Shown here piece after piece: positions 43,385 to 53,151 of a stretch of DNA of 55,474 nucleotides. Source of the DNA: Burkholderiales bacterium (GTDB lineage Bacteria > Pseudomonadota > Gammaproteobacteria > Burkholderiales > Chitinimonadaceae). Positions within the stretch are counted from its first letter, which is position 1. Each line of letters starts with the position of its first letter. The notes beneath the pieces are model-generated. The model had not been told where the DNA came from, ran no database searches, and saw only the letters and a list, made by a program, of their open reading frames with translations. The DNA lies in NCBI GenBank assembly GCA_019234745.1, contig JAFAKZ010000348.1, positions 1 to 55,474 on the forward strand. Reading direction: 5' to 3'. Both the position numbers and the translations under genes were made by a program.

Positions 43385-44188
43385 TTAGCGGGGGGAGGAA
43401 AGTAGGGTCTCGATCATGTCGCGGGTGCTGCGTGCGGCGGCAAGCGGCGCTTCCAGCGGAAACAGGTGGCCGCCGTCGAATTCCCGCGTCACGATGCCGA
43501 ATCCGCGCCGCATATGGCGGATATCGGCGGTACGCACGTAGTCCGAATGGCTGCCGCCTATAAAACCAGTGGGTACGCGGAGTTGGCCCTGCAGGCTCGG
43601 AAAGATATGCGGCAGGCCACAATAGATGCGGTACTCAACCTCGCGCTCAAAGCGCAGCTGTACGCCCTCCTCTACCGCATGCGTGCCGCCCTCGACATAA
43701 TCCTTGAGGCAGTCCGGGTCGAAGGCCGCAAACATGGCGCGGGCCTGGAAGTGGGTAAGCACCTCGGCACTGGTCGTCCACCGATGGCGCCGAGTGCGCG
43801 AACCGCGACCCGGGGTCAGCCTCTCAATAAACCCCAGCCGCTTGCCCAGCCACAGCATCGACGAAACGCGGCGCGAAAAGATGGGCGAATCGAGCAAGAC
43901 GACCGCCCGAAACAGCTCCGGGCGCTTGATCGCGCACAGGAAGGAGATAAAGCCGCCGAGCGAGTGCCCCACCGCGATGACCGGTCCCGCGTAGCGCGCT
44001 TCTATATAGTGCAAGGACTCGTCAACCAGATTAGGCCAGCAGTCGGTAACAGGGTAGGCCGGATTGTGCCCGAGCATGTCGATGAAGCCGACGTCGAAGT
44101 CCCGCTCGAAAGCTGACAGGAACTTGCGATAGCTGACCGCAGGGAAGCTGTTGGCGTGCGTAAAGTGCAGCGCCGGTTTCGTACTCAT
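43385..44188 (-). CDS. Alpha/beta hydrolase
   Basis: 267 residues from ATG at 44188 (MSTKPALHFTHANSFPAVSY); a TTG four codons upstream is the alternative. Here the oxyanion region reads FTHANSFPA, not HG, as in a subset of the superfamily. The nucleophile is in VGHSLGGFISFL, the acid probably Asp in GGSHSDYVR, and the His in FDGGHLFPLEAP. A basic stretch (PGRGSRTRRHRW) sits in the lid region. No signal peptide. It is upstream of, and likely in one transcript with, the GHSWGG hydrolase. Confidence 0.82.
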   Translation of the reverse strand: MSTKPALHFTHANSFPAVSYRKFLSAFERDFDVGFIDMLGHNPAYPVTDCWPNLVDESLHYIEARYAGPVIAVGHSLGGFISFLCAIKRPELFRAVVLLDSPIFSRRVSSMLWLGKRLGFIERLTPGRGSRTRRHRWTTSAEVLTHFQARAMFAAFDPDCLKDYVEGGTHAVEEGVQLRFEREVEYRIYCGLPHIFPSLQGQLRVPTGFIGGSHSDYVRTADIRHMRRGFGIVTREFDGGHLFPLEAPLAAARSTRDMIETLLSSPR

Positions 44189-44272
44189 CTCATCTACCAA
44201 GCAATTGCTCGAATTGAGATGTCATCATAACCCAAGTCGCTGCCGCCGCACACATGTCGGCACCCGCCCACC

Positions 44273-47200
44273 TCAATGCGTGGCGTAGGCGCGGCTTGCA
44301 GCCAACCTCGCAGAAATGTCTTCGGCCGGCACCGGGCTGCCCATCAAATAGCCTTGCACCCGGTCACAACCCGACGAGCGCAGGAAATCGAACTGCTCCT
44401 GCGTCTCCACGCCTTCTGCCACAACCTTCAGGCGCATCTTGCGGGCGATGGCGATCACGGCTTCTGTAATGGCGACGTCGTCCGCATCGACCGGGATGCC
44501 TTCGATAAAGCCTCGGTCGATCTTCAGGCAGTCGAGCGGGTAGTGCTTGAGGCTGACCAGCGAGGAGTAACCCGTGCCAAAGTCATCCACCGATACAGCC
44601 ACGCCCATATTGCGCAAGTCGTCCAGCAGCTGCGCCGCCTCAGCTGGATTGCGCATGATGGTGCTCTCCGTAATCTCCAACTCCAGCACCTGCGGCGGCA
44701 GGCCCGTCGACTCCAACACGCCCTGGATGGTGCTCAGCAAACCACCGTCGGCAAACTGGCGCGCCGACAGGTTCACGGCGACGTGACCCAGTGTATAGCC
44801 GGCATTGATCCATTCGCGCGCCTGCTGGCAGGCCTCGCGCAGCACCCAGGCGCCAATGGGCACGATCAGACCGGTCTGCTCAGCCAAGGAGATAAAGCGC
44901 CCGGGCATGACCAGGCCGAAATCCGGATGGCGCCAACGCAACAGCGCCTCGACGCCCGTGATATTGCCGTCGGCCGTATTCACCTGAGGCTGATAATGCA
45001 GCTCGAATTCCTCGCGCTCCAGGGCATGCCACAGGCTGTTCTCGAGCAACAGGTGCTCGAAGGCCTGCGCGTTCATATCCTTGTCGAAGAACTGGTAGGT
45101 ATTCTTGCCGCGCTCCTTGGCCCGGTACATGGCCACGTCCGCGTTCTTGAGCAAGGTCTGCGCATCGACACCGTCGCTGGGGCACATCGCCACACCTACG
45201 CTCGCGGTGACGAACATTTCGTGGCCATTGATCACAAAGGGCTGCGCCATGCTCTCGACGATGCGGCCTGCCACCTCGCCCGCCACCTCGGGGCCCGCGA
45301 TGTCTTCCAGCATTACGGTGAACTCGTCACCACCCAGGCGCGCAATCACATCCTTGTCCTTCACGTGGAAGCGCAGGCGCTCTGTAGCTGCCATCAACAA
45401 CTGGTCGCCCGCCTCGTGGCCCAAGGTGTCGTTCACCGCCTTAAACCGGTCCAGATCCAGGAATAGCACGGCCAGCCGCGCGCTATGCGCTTGTACGCGG
45501 CGTATGGCGGAATCCAGATGCGTCATCAGGCTGCCGCGGTTGAGCAGCCCGGTCAGATCGTCATGGTGCGCGAGGTAATGCAGCCGGCTTTCTGTCTCCT
45601 TGCGCGTCGTATAGTCCGTGAACACGCCGACATAGTTGGAGATGCGCCCGTCGTCGTCGCGCACGGCGGAGATGGACAGCCACACGGGATACCACTCTCC
45701 CGACTTACGCCGATCGCGCATCTCGCCCTGCCAGTGGCCATCGCGATGCAGGTGCTCGATCATGTCGCGCGCCTCGGCGCCGCGTGCACCCTGCCCCGAG
45801 AGCATGCGCGAAATCTTTCCGACGGCTTCCGACTCTTCGTAGCCCGTAATGCGGGTAAAGGCCGGATTCACGCCCACGATGCAGTGCTCCGCGTTGGTGA
45901 TCAGAATCCCCTCACCAGCGCTCTCGAATACGCGCGCAGCCAGGCGCGACTGACGCTCGGATTCGACGCGGTGGGACACGTCGAGTGCGATGCCGATGAC
46001 GGCCGGCTTGCCCTCGTACTGGAACATGCGGCCATGCGCTTCCAGCCAGACATAGCTGCCATCCATCTTGCGGGCGCGGTAGACGTAATGCACGCTGTCG
46101 ACCTCTCCGGATAGGCGCTTGCGGTGATTCTCTTTCAGGATCGCCAGGTCTTCCGGCGCCGTCAGCGTGTCGACGGACAAGCCCACCATCGATGTCGCAT
46201 CGGGATAACCGTGGATTTCCGCCAGCTTGGGGTTGGCGTAGACCAGCCGCCCTTCCTGCACCACGTAGAGGCCGGCCAGGGACAATTCCACAAAGGCGCG
46301 GAACTTGCGTTCCGAGTCGAGCAGCGCCTGCTCGGCGTGCTTCACTTCACTCAAGTCATGCAGCACGGCAACGAAATGGGTCGGATCGCAGCCTTCCTCG
46401 GCCACGGCATTCAAGGACATCCGTACCGGGTAACGTGTGCCGTCGCTACGCAATGCGCGGATCTCCCCGCGCCAGGCACCGCTTTTGGCAGCCCGGCCAA
46501 TTGATCGGGCGAACTCCTCGTTGCCGGCACGTGCCTCGATCTCAATCAGCGACTCCCCGACCAGTTCCTGACGTTGAAAGCCGGTACGTGCCAGGATGGC
46601 CGGGTTGGCGGCGAGCACGACACCCTTGGCATCGGTAACCAGGATCCCTTCGCTGCTCGATTCGAACACCTTGGCATACAGGGCCAGCTCTGCCTGCAAC
46701 TCGTACTGTTCAGTAATATCGAGCAATACGCCGGCTACCATAGGCTGGCCGTTTACCATTACCCGGTGGCTATATACTTCCACATGGCGAATCGCGCCGT
46801 CGCCGCGCACCATGCGAAAGCCGTAGCGCGCTTGCTGAACCTCCCCGCTCAAACGCTTGCGGATGCTGATGCCGGTCCGTTCGGCATCCTCTGGATGCAC
46901 CAGGTCCTGCAGCGACAATTTGTGCATCTGTTCGGAGGTGTAGCCGAGGATGTCGGCCAACGCAGGGTTGCCGTAGGCCAGACGCAGCTGGCGATCGACA
47001 AAATACACGCCCACCAGGGATTGCTCGACCAACTGTTTGACCTGGGCGAGCGGATTGCGACTGAGCCAGCGCTGCACAGCCCAAGCCAAAAGAGCCATCG
47101 CAGCCACGACAACCAGCCAATAGGGCAACCACGGCGCCACGAGGACCGCCGACGTCGCGACCATACCGAACACTGGCCAGCGCACAGGGAGATTCACCAT
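44273..47200 (-). CDS. PAS-GGDEF-EAL cyclic di-GMP signalling protein
   Basis: 975 residues. Two hydrophobic segments at residues 8-45 anchor it in the membrane with almost no periplasmic part. Four PAS domains follow at about 55-175, 180-300, 305-425 and 430-550 (for example VGVYFVDRQLRLAYGNPALA; GILITNAEHCIVGVNPAFT). The GGDEF motif is intact at 623-627 (RLGGDEFTV). The inhibitory I-site position reads KDKD, not RxxD, so product inhibition may be lost. The EAL domain is complete with E751 in GVEALLRWRHP, NLSARQF, EITES, DDFGTGYSSL, KIDRGFI and VVAEGVET, so both synthesis and hydrolysis are possible. It is divergent from mfd. Confidence 0.93.
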   Translation of the reverse strand: MVNLPVRWPVFGMVATSAVLVAPWLPYWLVVVAAMALLAWAVQRWLSRNPLAQVKQLVEQSLVGVYFVDRQLRLAYGNPALADILGYTSEQMHKLSLQDLVHPEDAERTGISIRKRLSGEVQQARYGFRMVRGDGAIRHVEVYSHRVMVNGQPMVAGVLLDITEQYELQAELALYAKVFESSSEGILVTDAKGVVLAANPAILARTGFQRQELVGESLIEIEARAGNEEFARSIGRAAKSGAWRGEIRALRSDGTRYPVRMSLNAVAEEGCDPTHFVAVLHDLSEVKHAEQALLDSERKFRAFVELSLAGLYVVQEGRLVYANPKLAEIHGYPDATSMVGLSVDTLTAPEDLAILKENHRKRLSGEVDSVHYVYRARKMDGSYVWLEAHGRMFQYEGKPAVIGIALDVSHRVESERQSRLAARVFESAGEGILITNAEHCIVGVNPAFTRITGYEESEAVGKISRMLSGQGARGAEARDMIEHLHRDGHWQGEMRDRRKSGEWYPVWLSISAVRDDDGRISNYVGVFTDYTTRKETESRLHYLAHHDDLTGLLNRGSLMTHLDSAIRRVQAHSARLAVLFLDLDRFKAVNDTLGHEAGDQLLMAATERLRFHVKDKDVIARLGGDEFTVMLEDIAGPEVAGEVAGRIVESMAQPFVINGHEMFVTASVGVAMCPSDGVDAQTLLKNADVAMYRAKERGKNTYQFFDKDMNAQAFEHLLLENSLWHALEREEFELHYQPQVNTADGNITGVEALLRWRHPDFGLVMPGRFISLAEQTGLIVPIGAWVLREACQQAREWINAGYTLGHVAVNLSARQFADGGLLSTIQGVLESTGLPPQVLELEITESTIMRNPAEAAQLLDDLRNMGVAVSVDDFGTGYSSLVSLKHYPLDCLKIDRGFIEGIPVDADDVAITEAVIAIARKMRLKVVAEGVETQEQFDFLRSSGCDRVQGYLMGSPVPAEDISARLAASRAYATH

Positions 47201-47277
47201 CTGATCTTCTTAGAAAAATATTTGATTCGACAAACAATTACACTCGCATTACGACCCATTGTAAGCCAATTCCCGTA

Positions 47278-47306
47278 CTGGGACCGGCGAGCATCATGGG
47301 TATAAT
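47278..47306 (+). promoter_or_regulatory. Candidate mfd promoter
   Basis: A perfect TATAAT at 47301-47306 lies 32 bases before the mfd start. The -35 position at 17-base spacing reads CTGGGA, only 3 of 6 to consensus. The 138-base gap also carries the upstream region of the divergent GGDEF-EAL gene. Confidence 0.4.
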
Positions 47307-47338
47307 CCTGCCGAAAGCAAATTCCGCACAGTCGATCC

Positions 47339-50300
47339 ATGCCGCACGCACTGCTTCCTGCCATTCCCCTGCCGCCACCCGGCCAACGCCATCGTCTCGC
47401 CTTGCCTACTGGCTCCAGCGACGCACTGCTGCTCGCCACGCTGGGCCAAGCAACCCGGCCGATCGTCGTGCTGGTGGATGATGCCCAAAAGGCTAGCCGC
47501 CTAAAGGAAGAAATCAGCTGGTTTGCGCCCACGCTGAGCGTGGTGTTGCTGCCGGACTGGGAAACGTTGCCTTATGACAACTTTTCGCCACACCACGACC
47601 TGATCAGCGAACGCCTCGCCACGCTCTGGCTGGTAAGGCAACAGCAGGCCGACGTCATCCTGGTACCGGTACAGACGGCGCTCATGCCGCTGCCGCCGCT
47701 GGAGTACCTGACTGGCCATACCTTCTTCATCAAACAGAAAACCAAGCTGGACGTAGAGAAGCTGCGCGAAGACCTGGCCTTTGCCGGCTACAACCATACG
47801 ACGCAGGTGTACGGCCAGGGCGAGTTCTCCATCCGTGGCGGCCTGGTCGACCTGTTCCCCATGGGCTCCACCCTGCCCTACCGTCTCGACCTGTTCGACG
47901 ACGAAGTGGAAACGATTCGCACCTTCGACGTCGACACGCAGCGCAGCATCTATCCGGTGCCGGAAATCCGCATGCTGCCGGCGCGCGAGTTCCCGCTGGA
48001 CGACAACGGCCGCGCCAAGTTCCGCTCGCGCTTTCGCGAGGTGTTCGAGGGCGACCCGAGTAAGTCGCGCATCTATAAGGACGTATCCAACGGCTTGACG
48101 CCGCCCGGCATCGAATACTACTTGCCGCTGTTCTTCGACCAGACGGCGACCTTGTTCGACTATATCGGCCCTGGCGCGCTGCTGGTGCAGCACGGTGACC
48201 TGATGCAGGCCTGCGACCGCTTCTGGGCTGATACGCAGAGCCGCTACAAGATGCTCTCGGGCGACAAGGACAAGCCGCTTCTGCCGCCCACCGAGCTGTT
48301 CCTCACCGTGGAGCGCTTCTTCGGTCTGATGAAGCCCTACCGCCGCCTGGAGCTGCAGACCGTGGCGCCGGCCGTCGAAGACGCCTCGCAGAGAGGCTGG
48401 CGCGAAGCCACGCAACCGCTGCCCGACCTGCGCGTCGACCGCCGTGCGGACAACCCAATCGAAAAGTTGTCCGATTTCGTGTCCTCGCACAAAGGTCGCA
48501 TCGCCGTACTGGCCGAATCGCTCGGCCGGCGCGAAACGCTGCATCAATACTTTGCCGAGTACGGGCTGAAGGTCGATGCGCTGGATGACTGGGCCGCGTT
48601 CCTGGCGAGCAAGCTGGACGTCGCGCTGATCGTCGCGCCCCTGACCACGGGCTTTATCGTTGCGAACGGCGACATCGCGCTGATCACGGAAGCCGACCTG
48701 TACGGCAGCATCGCCACCGCCAGCCGTCGCAAGGCGGCAAAGCGCAGCAACGCCGAAGGCATGTTGCGCGATCTGTCGGAACTCAAGATCGGCGACGCCG
48801 TCGTGCATGAACAACACGGCATCGGCCGCTACCAGGGCCTGGTAAGCATGGACCTGGGCGAGGGCAATACGGAGATGTTGCTGCTGGAATATGCCGGCAG
48901 CGACAAGCTCTACGTGCCCGTATCGCAGCTGCATGTAATCAGCCGCTACGCAGGCGGCAGCGAGGAAGGCGCGCCGCTGCACAAGCTGGGATCGGGCCAA
49001 TGGGAAAAGGCCAAGCGCCGCGCGGCCGAGCAAGTACGCGATACGGCGGCCGAGCTGCTTAATCTTTACGCACGCCGCGCCGCGCGCGAGGGCTATGCCT
49101 TCGGCTTCAAGCCGCACGACTACGAAGCCTTCGCCGACGGCTTCGGCTTCGAGGAGACGCCAGACCAGGCGGCCGCAATCGAAGCCGTGATCTCCGACAT
49201 GACCTCGGGCAAGCCGATGGATCGCCTCATCTGCGGCGATGTAGGCTTCGGCAAGACGGAAGTCGCCCTCCGCGCAGCCTATGTCGCCGTCGCCGACGGC
49301 AAGCAGGTAGCGGTACTGGTACCCACTACGCTCTTGGCCGAGCAGCACTTCCAGAATTTCTCCGACCGTTTTGCCGAGTTGCCCGTACGGGTGGCCGAGC
49401 TGAGCCGCTTCCGCTCCAAGAAAGAGGTGGATGCTGCGTTGAATGGCTTGGCCGAGGGCAGCATCGATATCGTCATCGGCACCCACAAGCTGGTACAGGA
49501 CGATGTCCGCTTCAAGAACCTGGGCCTCGTGATCATCGACGAAGAGCACCGCTTTGGCGTGCGCCAGAAGGAGCAGCTCAAGGCTCTGCGCAGCGAAGTG
49601 GACGTGCTCACGCTGACGGCCACGCCCATCCCACGTACGCTTGCCATGTCGCTGGAAGGCCTGCGTGACTTCTCCGTCATCGCCACAGCGCCTTCGCGCC
49701 GTCTGGCGATCAAGACCTTCGTCGCCAACTGGAGCGACGGCGTGATCCGCGAGGCCGTGCTGCGCGAACTCAAGCGCGGCGGCCAGGTGTTCTTCCTGCA
49801 TAACGAGGTCGACACCATCGAGAACATGCGGGAGAAGCTGACGAACCTGCTGCCGGAGGCACGCATCGGCGTCGCCCACGGCCAGATGCGCGAGCGCGAC
49901 CTCGAGCATGTGATGCGCGACTTCTACCAGCAGCGCTTCAATATGCTCTTGTGTACCACCATCATCGAGACTGGCATCGACATCCCGAACGCCAATACCA
50001 TCCTGATGAACCGCGCCGACAAATTCGGCCTGGCCCAGCTGCACCAGATGCGGGGCCGCGTTGGACGTTCGCACCACCAGGCCTATGCCTACCTGATGGT
50101 GCCAGACTTGAAGAGCCTGACGCCGGCCGCACAAAAGCGCCTGGAAGCCATCCAGATGATGGAAGACCTTGGCTCGGGCTTCTATCTGGCCATGCATGAC
50201 CTGGAAATCCGCGGTGCCGGCGAGGTGCTGGGCGACGACCAGTCGGGCGAGATGCAGGAGATTGGCTTCTCGCTCTATTCCGCCATGCTCAACGAGGCAG

Positions 50301-50782
50301 TGAAGTCGCTCAAGAAGGGCGTAGAGCCCGATCTCAACGCACCGCTGGGCGTCGCGACCGAGATCAATCTGCACGCCCCTGCGCTACTGCCGGCCGATTT
50401 CTGCCCCGACGTGCACGAGCGCTTGGTGCTCTACAAGCGCCTGGCCAACTGCGAGACAGGCGACGACCTCGACGATATGCAACAGGAGCTGATCGACCGC
50501 TTCGGTCTGTTGCCGCCGCCTGCCAAGACGCTTTTGGACTGCCACCGCCTGCGCATGGTCGCCAAGCCTCTGGGCGTGCTGAAGCTCGATGCGTCGGAAT
50601 CGGCCATTTCTGTCCAGTTTGCCGCCAAGAACAATATCGACCCCATGAAGGTCTTGAAATTGATCCAGAGCAAACGCAACTACAAGCTGGCGGGCCAGGA
50701 CAAGCTGCGCGTGGAAAGCGCCCTGCCGGACGTGGCGCTGCGAGCCGTACGCGTGAAGGAGTTGTTGAACGAGCTGGTCTAG
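47339..50782 (+). CDS. mfd: Transcription-repair coupling factor Mfd
   Basis: Removes stalled RNA polymerase and recruits UvrA. 1147 residues, standard length. Domains in order: UvrB-like N-terminal module (LLPDWETLPYDNFSPHHDLI; GQGEFSIRGGLVDLFP), the RNA-polymerase interaction domain near residue 480 (LKIGDAVVHEQHGIGRYQG), the RecG-like translocase with Walker A GDVGFGKTE near 633, DEEH box IIDEEHRFG near 732, LTATPIPRTLAMS, then GRVGRSHHQAYAYL motif VI and the TRG/D7 C-terminal domain. It is a monocistronic plus-strand gene with its own promoter. Confidence 0.97.
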   Translation: MPHALLPAIPLPPPGQRHRLALPTGSSDALLLATLGQATRPIVVLVDDAQKASRLKEEISWFAPTLSVVLLPDWETLPYDNFSPHHDLISERLATLWLVRQQQADVILVPVQTALMPLPPLEYLTGHTFFIKQKTKLDVEKLREDLAFAGYNHTTQVYGQGEFSIRGGLVDLFPMGSTLPYRLDLFDDEVETIRTFDVDTQRSIYPVPEIRMLPAREFPLDDNGRAKFRSRFREVFEGDPSKSRIYKDVSNGLTPPGIEYYLPLFFDQTATLFDYIGPGALLVQHGDLMQACDRFWADTQSRYKMLSGDKDKPLLPPTELFLTVERFFGLMKPYRRLELQTVAPAVEDASQRGWREATQPLPDLRVDRRADNPIEKLSDFVSSHKGRIAVLAESLGRRETLHQYFAEYGLKVDALDDWAAFLASKLDVALIVAPLTTGFIVANGDIALITEADLYGSIATASRRKAAKRSNAEGMLRDLSELKIGDAVVHEQHGIGRYQGLVSMDLGEGNTEMLLLEYAGSDKLYVPVSQLHVISRYAGGSEEGAPLHKLGSGQWEKAKRRAAEQVRDTAAELLNLYARRAAREGYAFGFKPHDYEAFADGFGFEETPDQAAAIEAVISDMTSGKPMDRLICGDVGFGKTEVALRAAYVAVADGKQVAVLVPTTLLAEQHFQNFSDRFAELPVRVAELSRFRSKKEVDAALNGLAEGSIDIVIGTHKLVQDDVRFKNLGLVIIDEEHRFGVRQKEQLKALRSEVDVLTLTATPIPRTLAMSLEGLRDFSVIATAPSRRLAIKTFVANWSDGVIREAVLRELKRGGQVFFLHNEVDTIENMREKLTNLLPEARIGVAHGQMRERDLEHVMRDFYQQRFNMLLCTTIIETGIDIPNANTILMNRADKFGLAQLHQMRGRVGRSHHQAYAYLMVPDLKSLTPAAQKRLEAIQMMEDLGSGFYLAMHDLEIRGAGEVLGDDQSGEMQEIGFSLYSAMLNEAVKSLKKGVEPDLNAPLGVATEINLHAPALLPADFCPDVHERLVLYKRLANCETGDDLDDMQQELIDRFGLLPPPAKTLLDCHRLRMVAKPLGVLKLDASESAISVQFAAKNNIDPMKVLKLIQSKRNYKLAGQDKLRVESALPDVALRAVRVKELLNELV

Positions 50783-50934
50783 AGCCAGTGATTCTGCAAC
50801 ACAATATCGCCCACCAAGGTCGAGTGAAAACAAGCACTTCGCTGCAGGCGCGCCGCTGTAGGGAAAATTTCACGGAAAAGGCGCTTGAACCAGCCGCGCT
50901 TTTTCAACACAATCAATTCAAACCGGAGGAAGTA

Positions 50935-51387
50935 ATGACCGCAGTCCCCGCCCTTAGCGTCCCGATGACAGGCTCGCAGGCATTCGACACGCAGCAGCTG
51001 CACGGCACGCGCTACGTGCTCTACTTCTACCCTAAGGACAATACGCCCGGCTGCACCACCGAAGGTGGCGACTTCCGCGACCAGCATGCGGCCTTTGTGG
51101 CGGCGGGCGTAAAGGTGTTCGGCGCCAGCCGGGACAGCATCAAGTCGCACGAAGGCTTCAAGGCCAAGATGGCCTTCCCCTTCGACCTGGCGTCGGACCC
51201 GGACGAGACCCTGTGCAACGCCTTCGGTGTCATGAAGATGAAGAATATGTACGGCAAGCAGGTGCGCGGCATCGAGCGCAGTACCTTCGTCGTGAACGAG
51301 AAAGGCCAGATTGTGAAGGAATGGCGTGGCGTGAAAGTGCCGGGCCATGTGGCCGAAGTGCTAGCTTTTGTACAAACGATGAAATGA
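50935..51387 (+). CDS. bcp: Peroxiredoxin of the Bcp/PrxQ family, resolving Cys absent
   Basis: 150 residues from ATG at 50935, supported by GGAGG eight bases upstream. Thioredoxin-fold peroxidase that reduces hydroperoxides. Peroxidatic C40 lies in YFYPKDNTPGCTTEGGDFRD. The usual resolving Cys five residues later is G45; another Cys, C94 in ETLCNAFGV, is at the place of E. coli Bcp C99. It therefore works either with C94, with an external thiol, or as a 1-Cys enzyme. IERSTFVVNEKGQIVKEW is the conserved C-terminal strand. Followed by its own terminator. The 152 bases upstream hold no gene. Confidence 0.92.
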   Translation: MTAVPALSVPMTGSQAFDTQQLHGTRYVLYFYPKDNTPGCTTEGGDFRDQHAAFVAAGVKVFGASRDSIKSHEGFKAKMAFPFDLASDPDETLCNAFGVMKMKNMYGKQVRGIERSTFVVNEKGQIVKEWRGVKVPGHVAEVLAFVQTMK

Positions 51388-51391
51388 AACA

Positions 51392-51420
51392 AACGCCCAT
51401 CTAACATGATGGGCGTTTTT
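51392..51420 (+). terminator. Rho-independent terminator of bcp
   Basis: Perfect 10-bp stem AACGCCCATC / GATGGGCGTT with a 6-base loop, 4 bases after the bcp stop, followed by TTT. Confidence 0.9.
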
Positions 51421-51610
51421 GCTTAAACGGCGGTAGCATCGCCATAGATAAGTTCAAATTCAACAAGGTCGATCTTGAGTAAGGTAAATCGTTACACCCG
51501 GTTGCACCTGAACTTGCCCTCCCCTTGCACCATGCCGATCCGCATGGGCGCCGCAGTAGCTGCACCGCAATTTTCCCCCGTTCTGTCCATTACCAGCCTA
51601 GAGGAAGCCC

Positions 51611-53011
51611 ATGGCCGCCCGTAAGCCTAAATCGACCAAGCTGTTCGTGCTGGACACCAACGTGCTGATGCACGACCCCACCAGTCTGTATCGTTTCGAA
51701 GAGCACGACGTCTACCTGCCCATGGTGACGCTGGAAGAACTCGACGGCCACAAGAAAGGCATGTCGGAAGTTGCGCGCAATGCTCGTCAGGCCAGCCGTT
51801 TCCTGGACGAGATTGTCTCCGGCCGGGAGGCGGAAATTGTCGAGGGCGTCGAACTGCGCGGCCCGTCCAAGGGTATGGCCACGGGCAAGCTATTCCTGCA
51901 GACACAGGCCACTGCCATGGAACTGCCCGTGCAGCTGCCGGTTGGGAAGGCGGACAACCAGATCCTGACCGTGGTCATGCACCTGGCGCACCAGTACGTG
52001 AAACGCCATGTCGTGCTGGTGTCCAAAGACATCAATATGCGCATCAAGGCCCGCGCCCTGGGCCTGTCGTCGGAAGACTACTTCAACGACCAGGTGCTGG
52101 AGGACACTGACCTCCTCTACACCGGTGTGCGCGAGATTGACCACGACTTTTGGGAGCGCAATGGCAAGGATATGAAGAGCTGGCAGGAGGGCGGCCGCGC
52201 GCTCTACCAGCTCAAGGGCAACGACTGCTCAACCCTGCTCTTGAACCAGATGATCTTCCAGGAAGCAGAAAAGCCCTTCCTGGCCATGGTCAAGTCGGTG
52301 GAAGGCAAGACAGCCGTACTTGAGTCGATCAAGGACTACAGCCATCCCAAGAATGCCATCTGGGGCATCACGGCACGCAACCGCGAGCAGAACTTTGCGC
52401 TGAACCTGCTGATGAATCCGGACATCGACTTCATCACCCTCCTGGGCCAGGCCGGTACAGGCAAGACGCTGCTCACACTCGCCTCTGCACTGATGCTGAC
52501 ACTGGAAGAGAAGCGCTATTCCGAGATCATCATGACACGCGTTACCGTGCCCGTGGGTGAAGACATCGGCTTCCTACCGGGAACGGAAGAGGAAAAGATG
52601 GCGCCGTGGATGGGTGCGCTGGAGGACAACCTCGACGTACTCAACCAGATCGACAGCGAATCCGGAGAATGGGGACGTGCTGCCACACGCGACCTGATCC
52701 GCTCGCGCATCAAGATCAAGTCGCTCAACTTCATGCGCGGCCGCACCTTCCTCAACAAGTTCCTGATCATCGACGAGGCACAGAACCTCACGCCCAAGCA
52801 GATGAAGACGCTCATCACCCGTGCCGGCCCCGGCACCAAGGTGGTGTGCCTCGGAAATATTGCGCAGATCGATACACCCTACCTGACGGAAGGCTCATCA
52901 GGCCTGACCTATGTGGTGGATCGCTTCAAGGGTTGGGGCCATTCCGGTCACGTCACGCTGCAGCGCGGCGAGCGTTCACGCCTGGCTGACCACGCAGCAG
53001 AAGTACTGTAA
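51611..53011 (+). CDS. PIN domain-PhoH ATPase fusion (PhoH2 type)
   Basis: 466 residues, start supported by GAGGAAG. An N-terminal PIN nuclease domain (residues 8-150) has acidic metal positions in LFVLDTNVLMHDP, VTLEELDGHKKG and VLVSKDINMRIKA. The C-terminal PhoH helicase-like ATPase has Walker A GQAGTGKTLL near 279 and Walker B FLIIDEAQNLTPKQMKTL near 390, plus the conserved TRAGPGTKVVCLGN and IDTPYL. Studied relatives (PhoH2) unwind and cut RNA. It is often chromosomal and placed after bcp in betaproteobacteria. No antitoxin gene is next to it; the 220-base gap upstream holds only the bcp terminator. Confidence 0.9.
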   Translation: MAARKPKSTKLFVLDTNVLMHDPTSLYRFEEHDVYLPMVTLEELDGHKKGMSEVARNARQASRFLDEIVSGREAEIVEGVELRGPSKGMATGKLFLQTQATAMELPVQLPVGKADNQILTVVMHLAHQYVKRHVVLVSKDINMRIKARALGLSSEDYFNDQVLEDTDLLYTGVREIDHDFWERNGKDMKSWQEGGRALYQLKGNDCSTLLLNQMIFQEAEKPFLAMVKSVEGKTAVLESIKDYSHPKNAIWGITARNREQNFALNLLMNPDIDFITLLGQAGTGKTLLTLASALMLTLEEKRYSEIIMTRVTVPVGEDIGFLPGTEEEKMAPWMGALEDNLDVLNQIDSESGEWGRAATRDLIRSRIKIKSLNFMRGRTFLNKFLIIDEAQNLTPKQMKTLITRAGPGTKVVCLGNIAQIDTPYLTEGSSGLTYVVDRFKGWGHSGHVTLQRGERSRLADHAAEVL

Positions 53012-53018
53012 GACCAGA

Positions 53019-53068
53019 CCGCAGCCGCGCCCGATGTGTCGCAACATCGGGCGCGGCTGCGGCGTTTT
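53019..53068 (+). terminator. Strong Rho-independent terminator of the PIN-PhoH gene
   Basis: A perfect 19-bp stem (53019-53037 with 53044-53062, 6-base loop GTCGCA) begins 7 bases after the stop and is followed by CGTTTT. Very GC-rich; could also act on antisense transcripts. Confidence 0.9.
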
Positions 53069-53151
53069 GCCGACACGCGCCAAAATCGCGACCGCGCGTA
53101 CAGGCGAGCGGCTAAACTGAAGCGAAACGACAGCTTGGGAGTCTGGCGGCC

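Noticed and set aside
47501..50374. A 957-codon open frame on the minus strand opposite mfd
   Set aside because: It is the mirror of a high-GC coding gene with clear Mfd motifs on the plus strand; its translation has no recognisable domain and is rich in shadow-type residues (Val, Gln, His, Arg).
51611..53011. PIN-PhoH gene as a toxin-antitoxin pair
   Set aside because: No small upstream antitoxin ORF with a ribosome-binding site is visible in the 220-base gap; the gene follows bcp as in related chromosomes.
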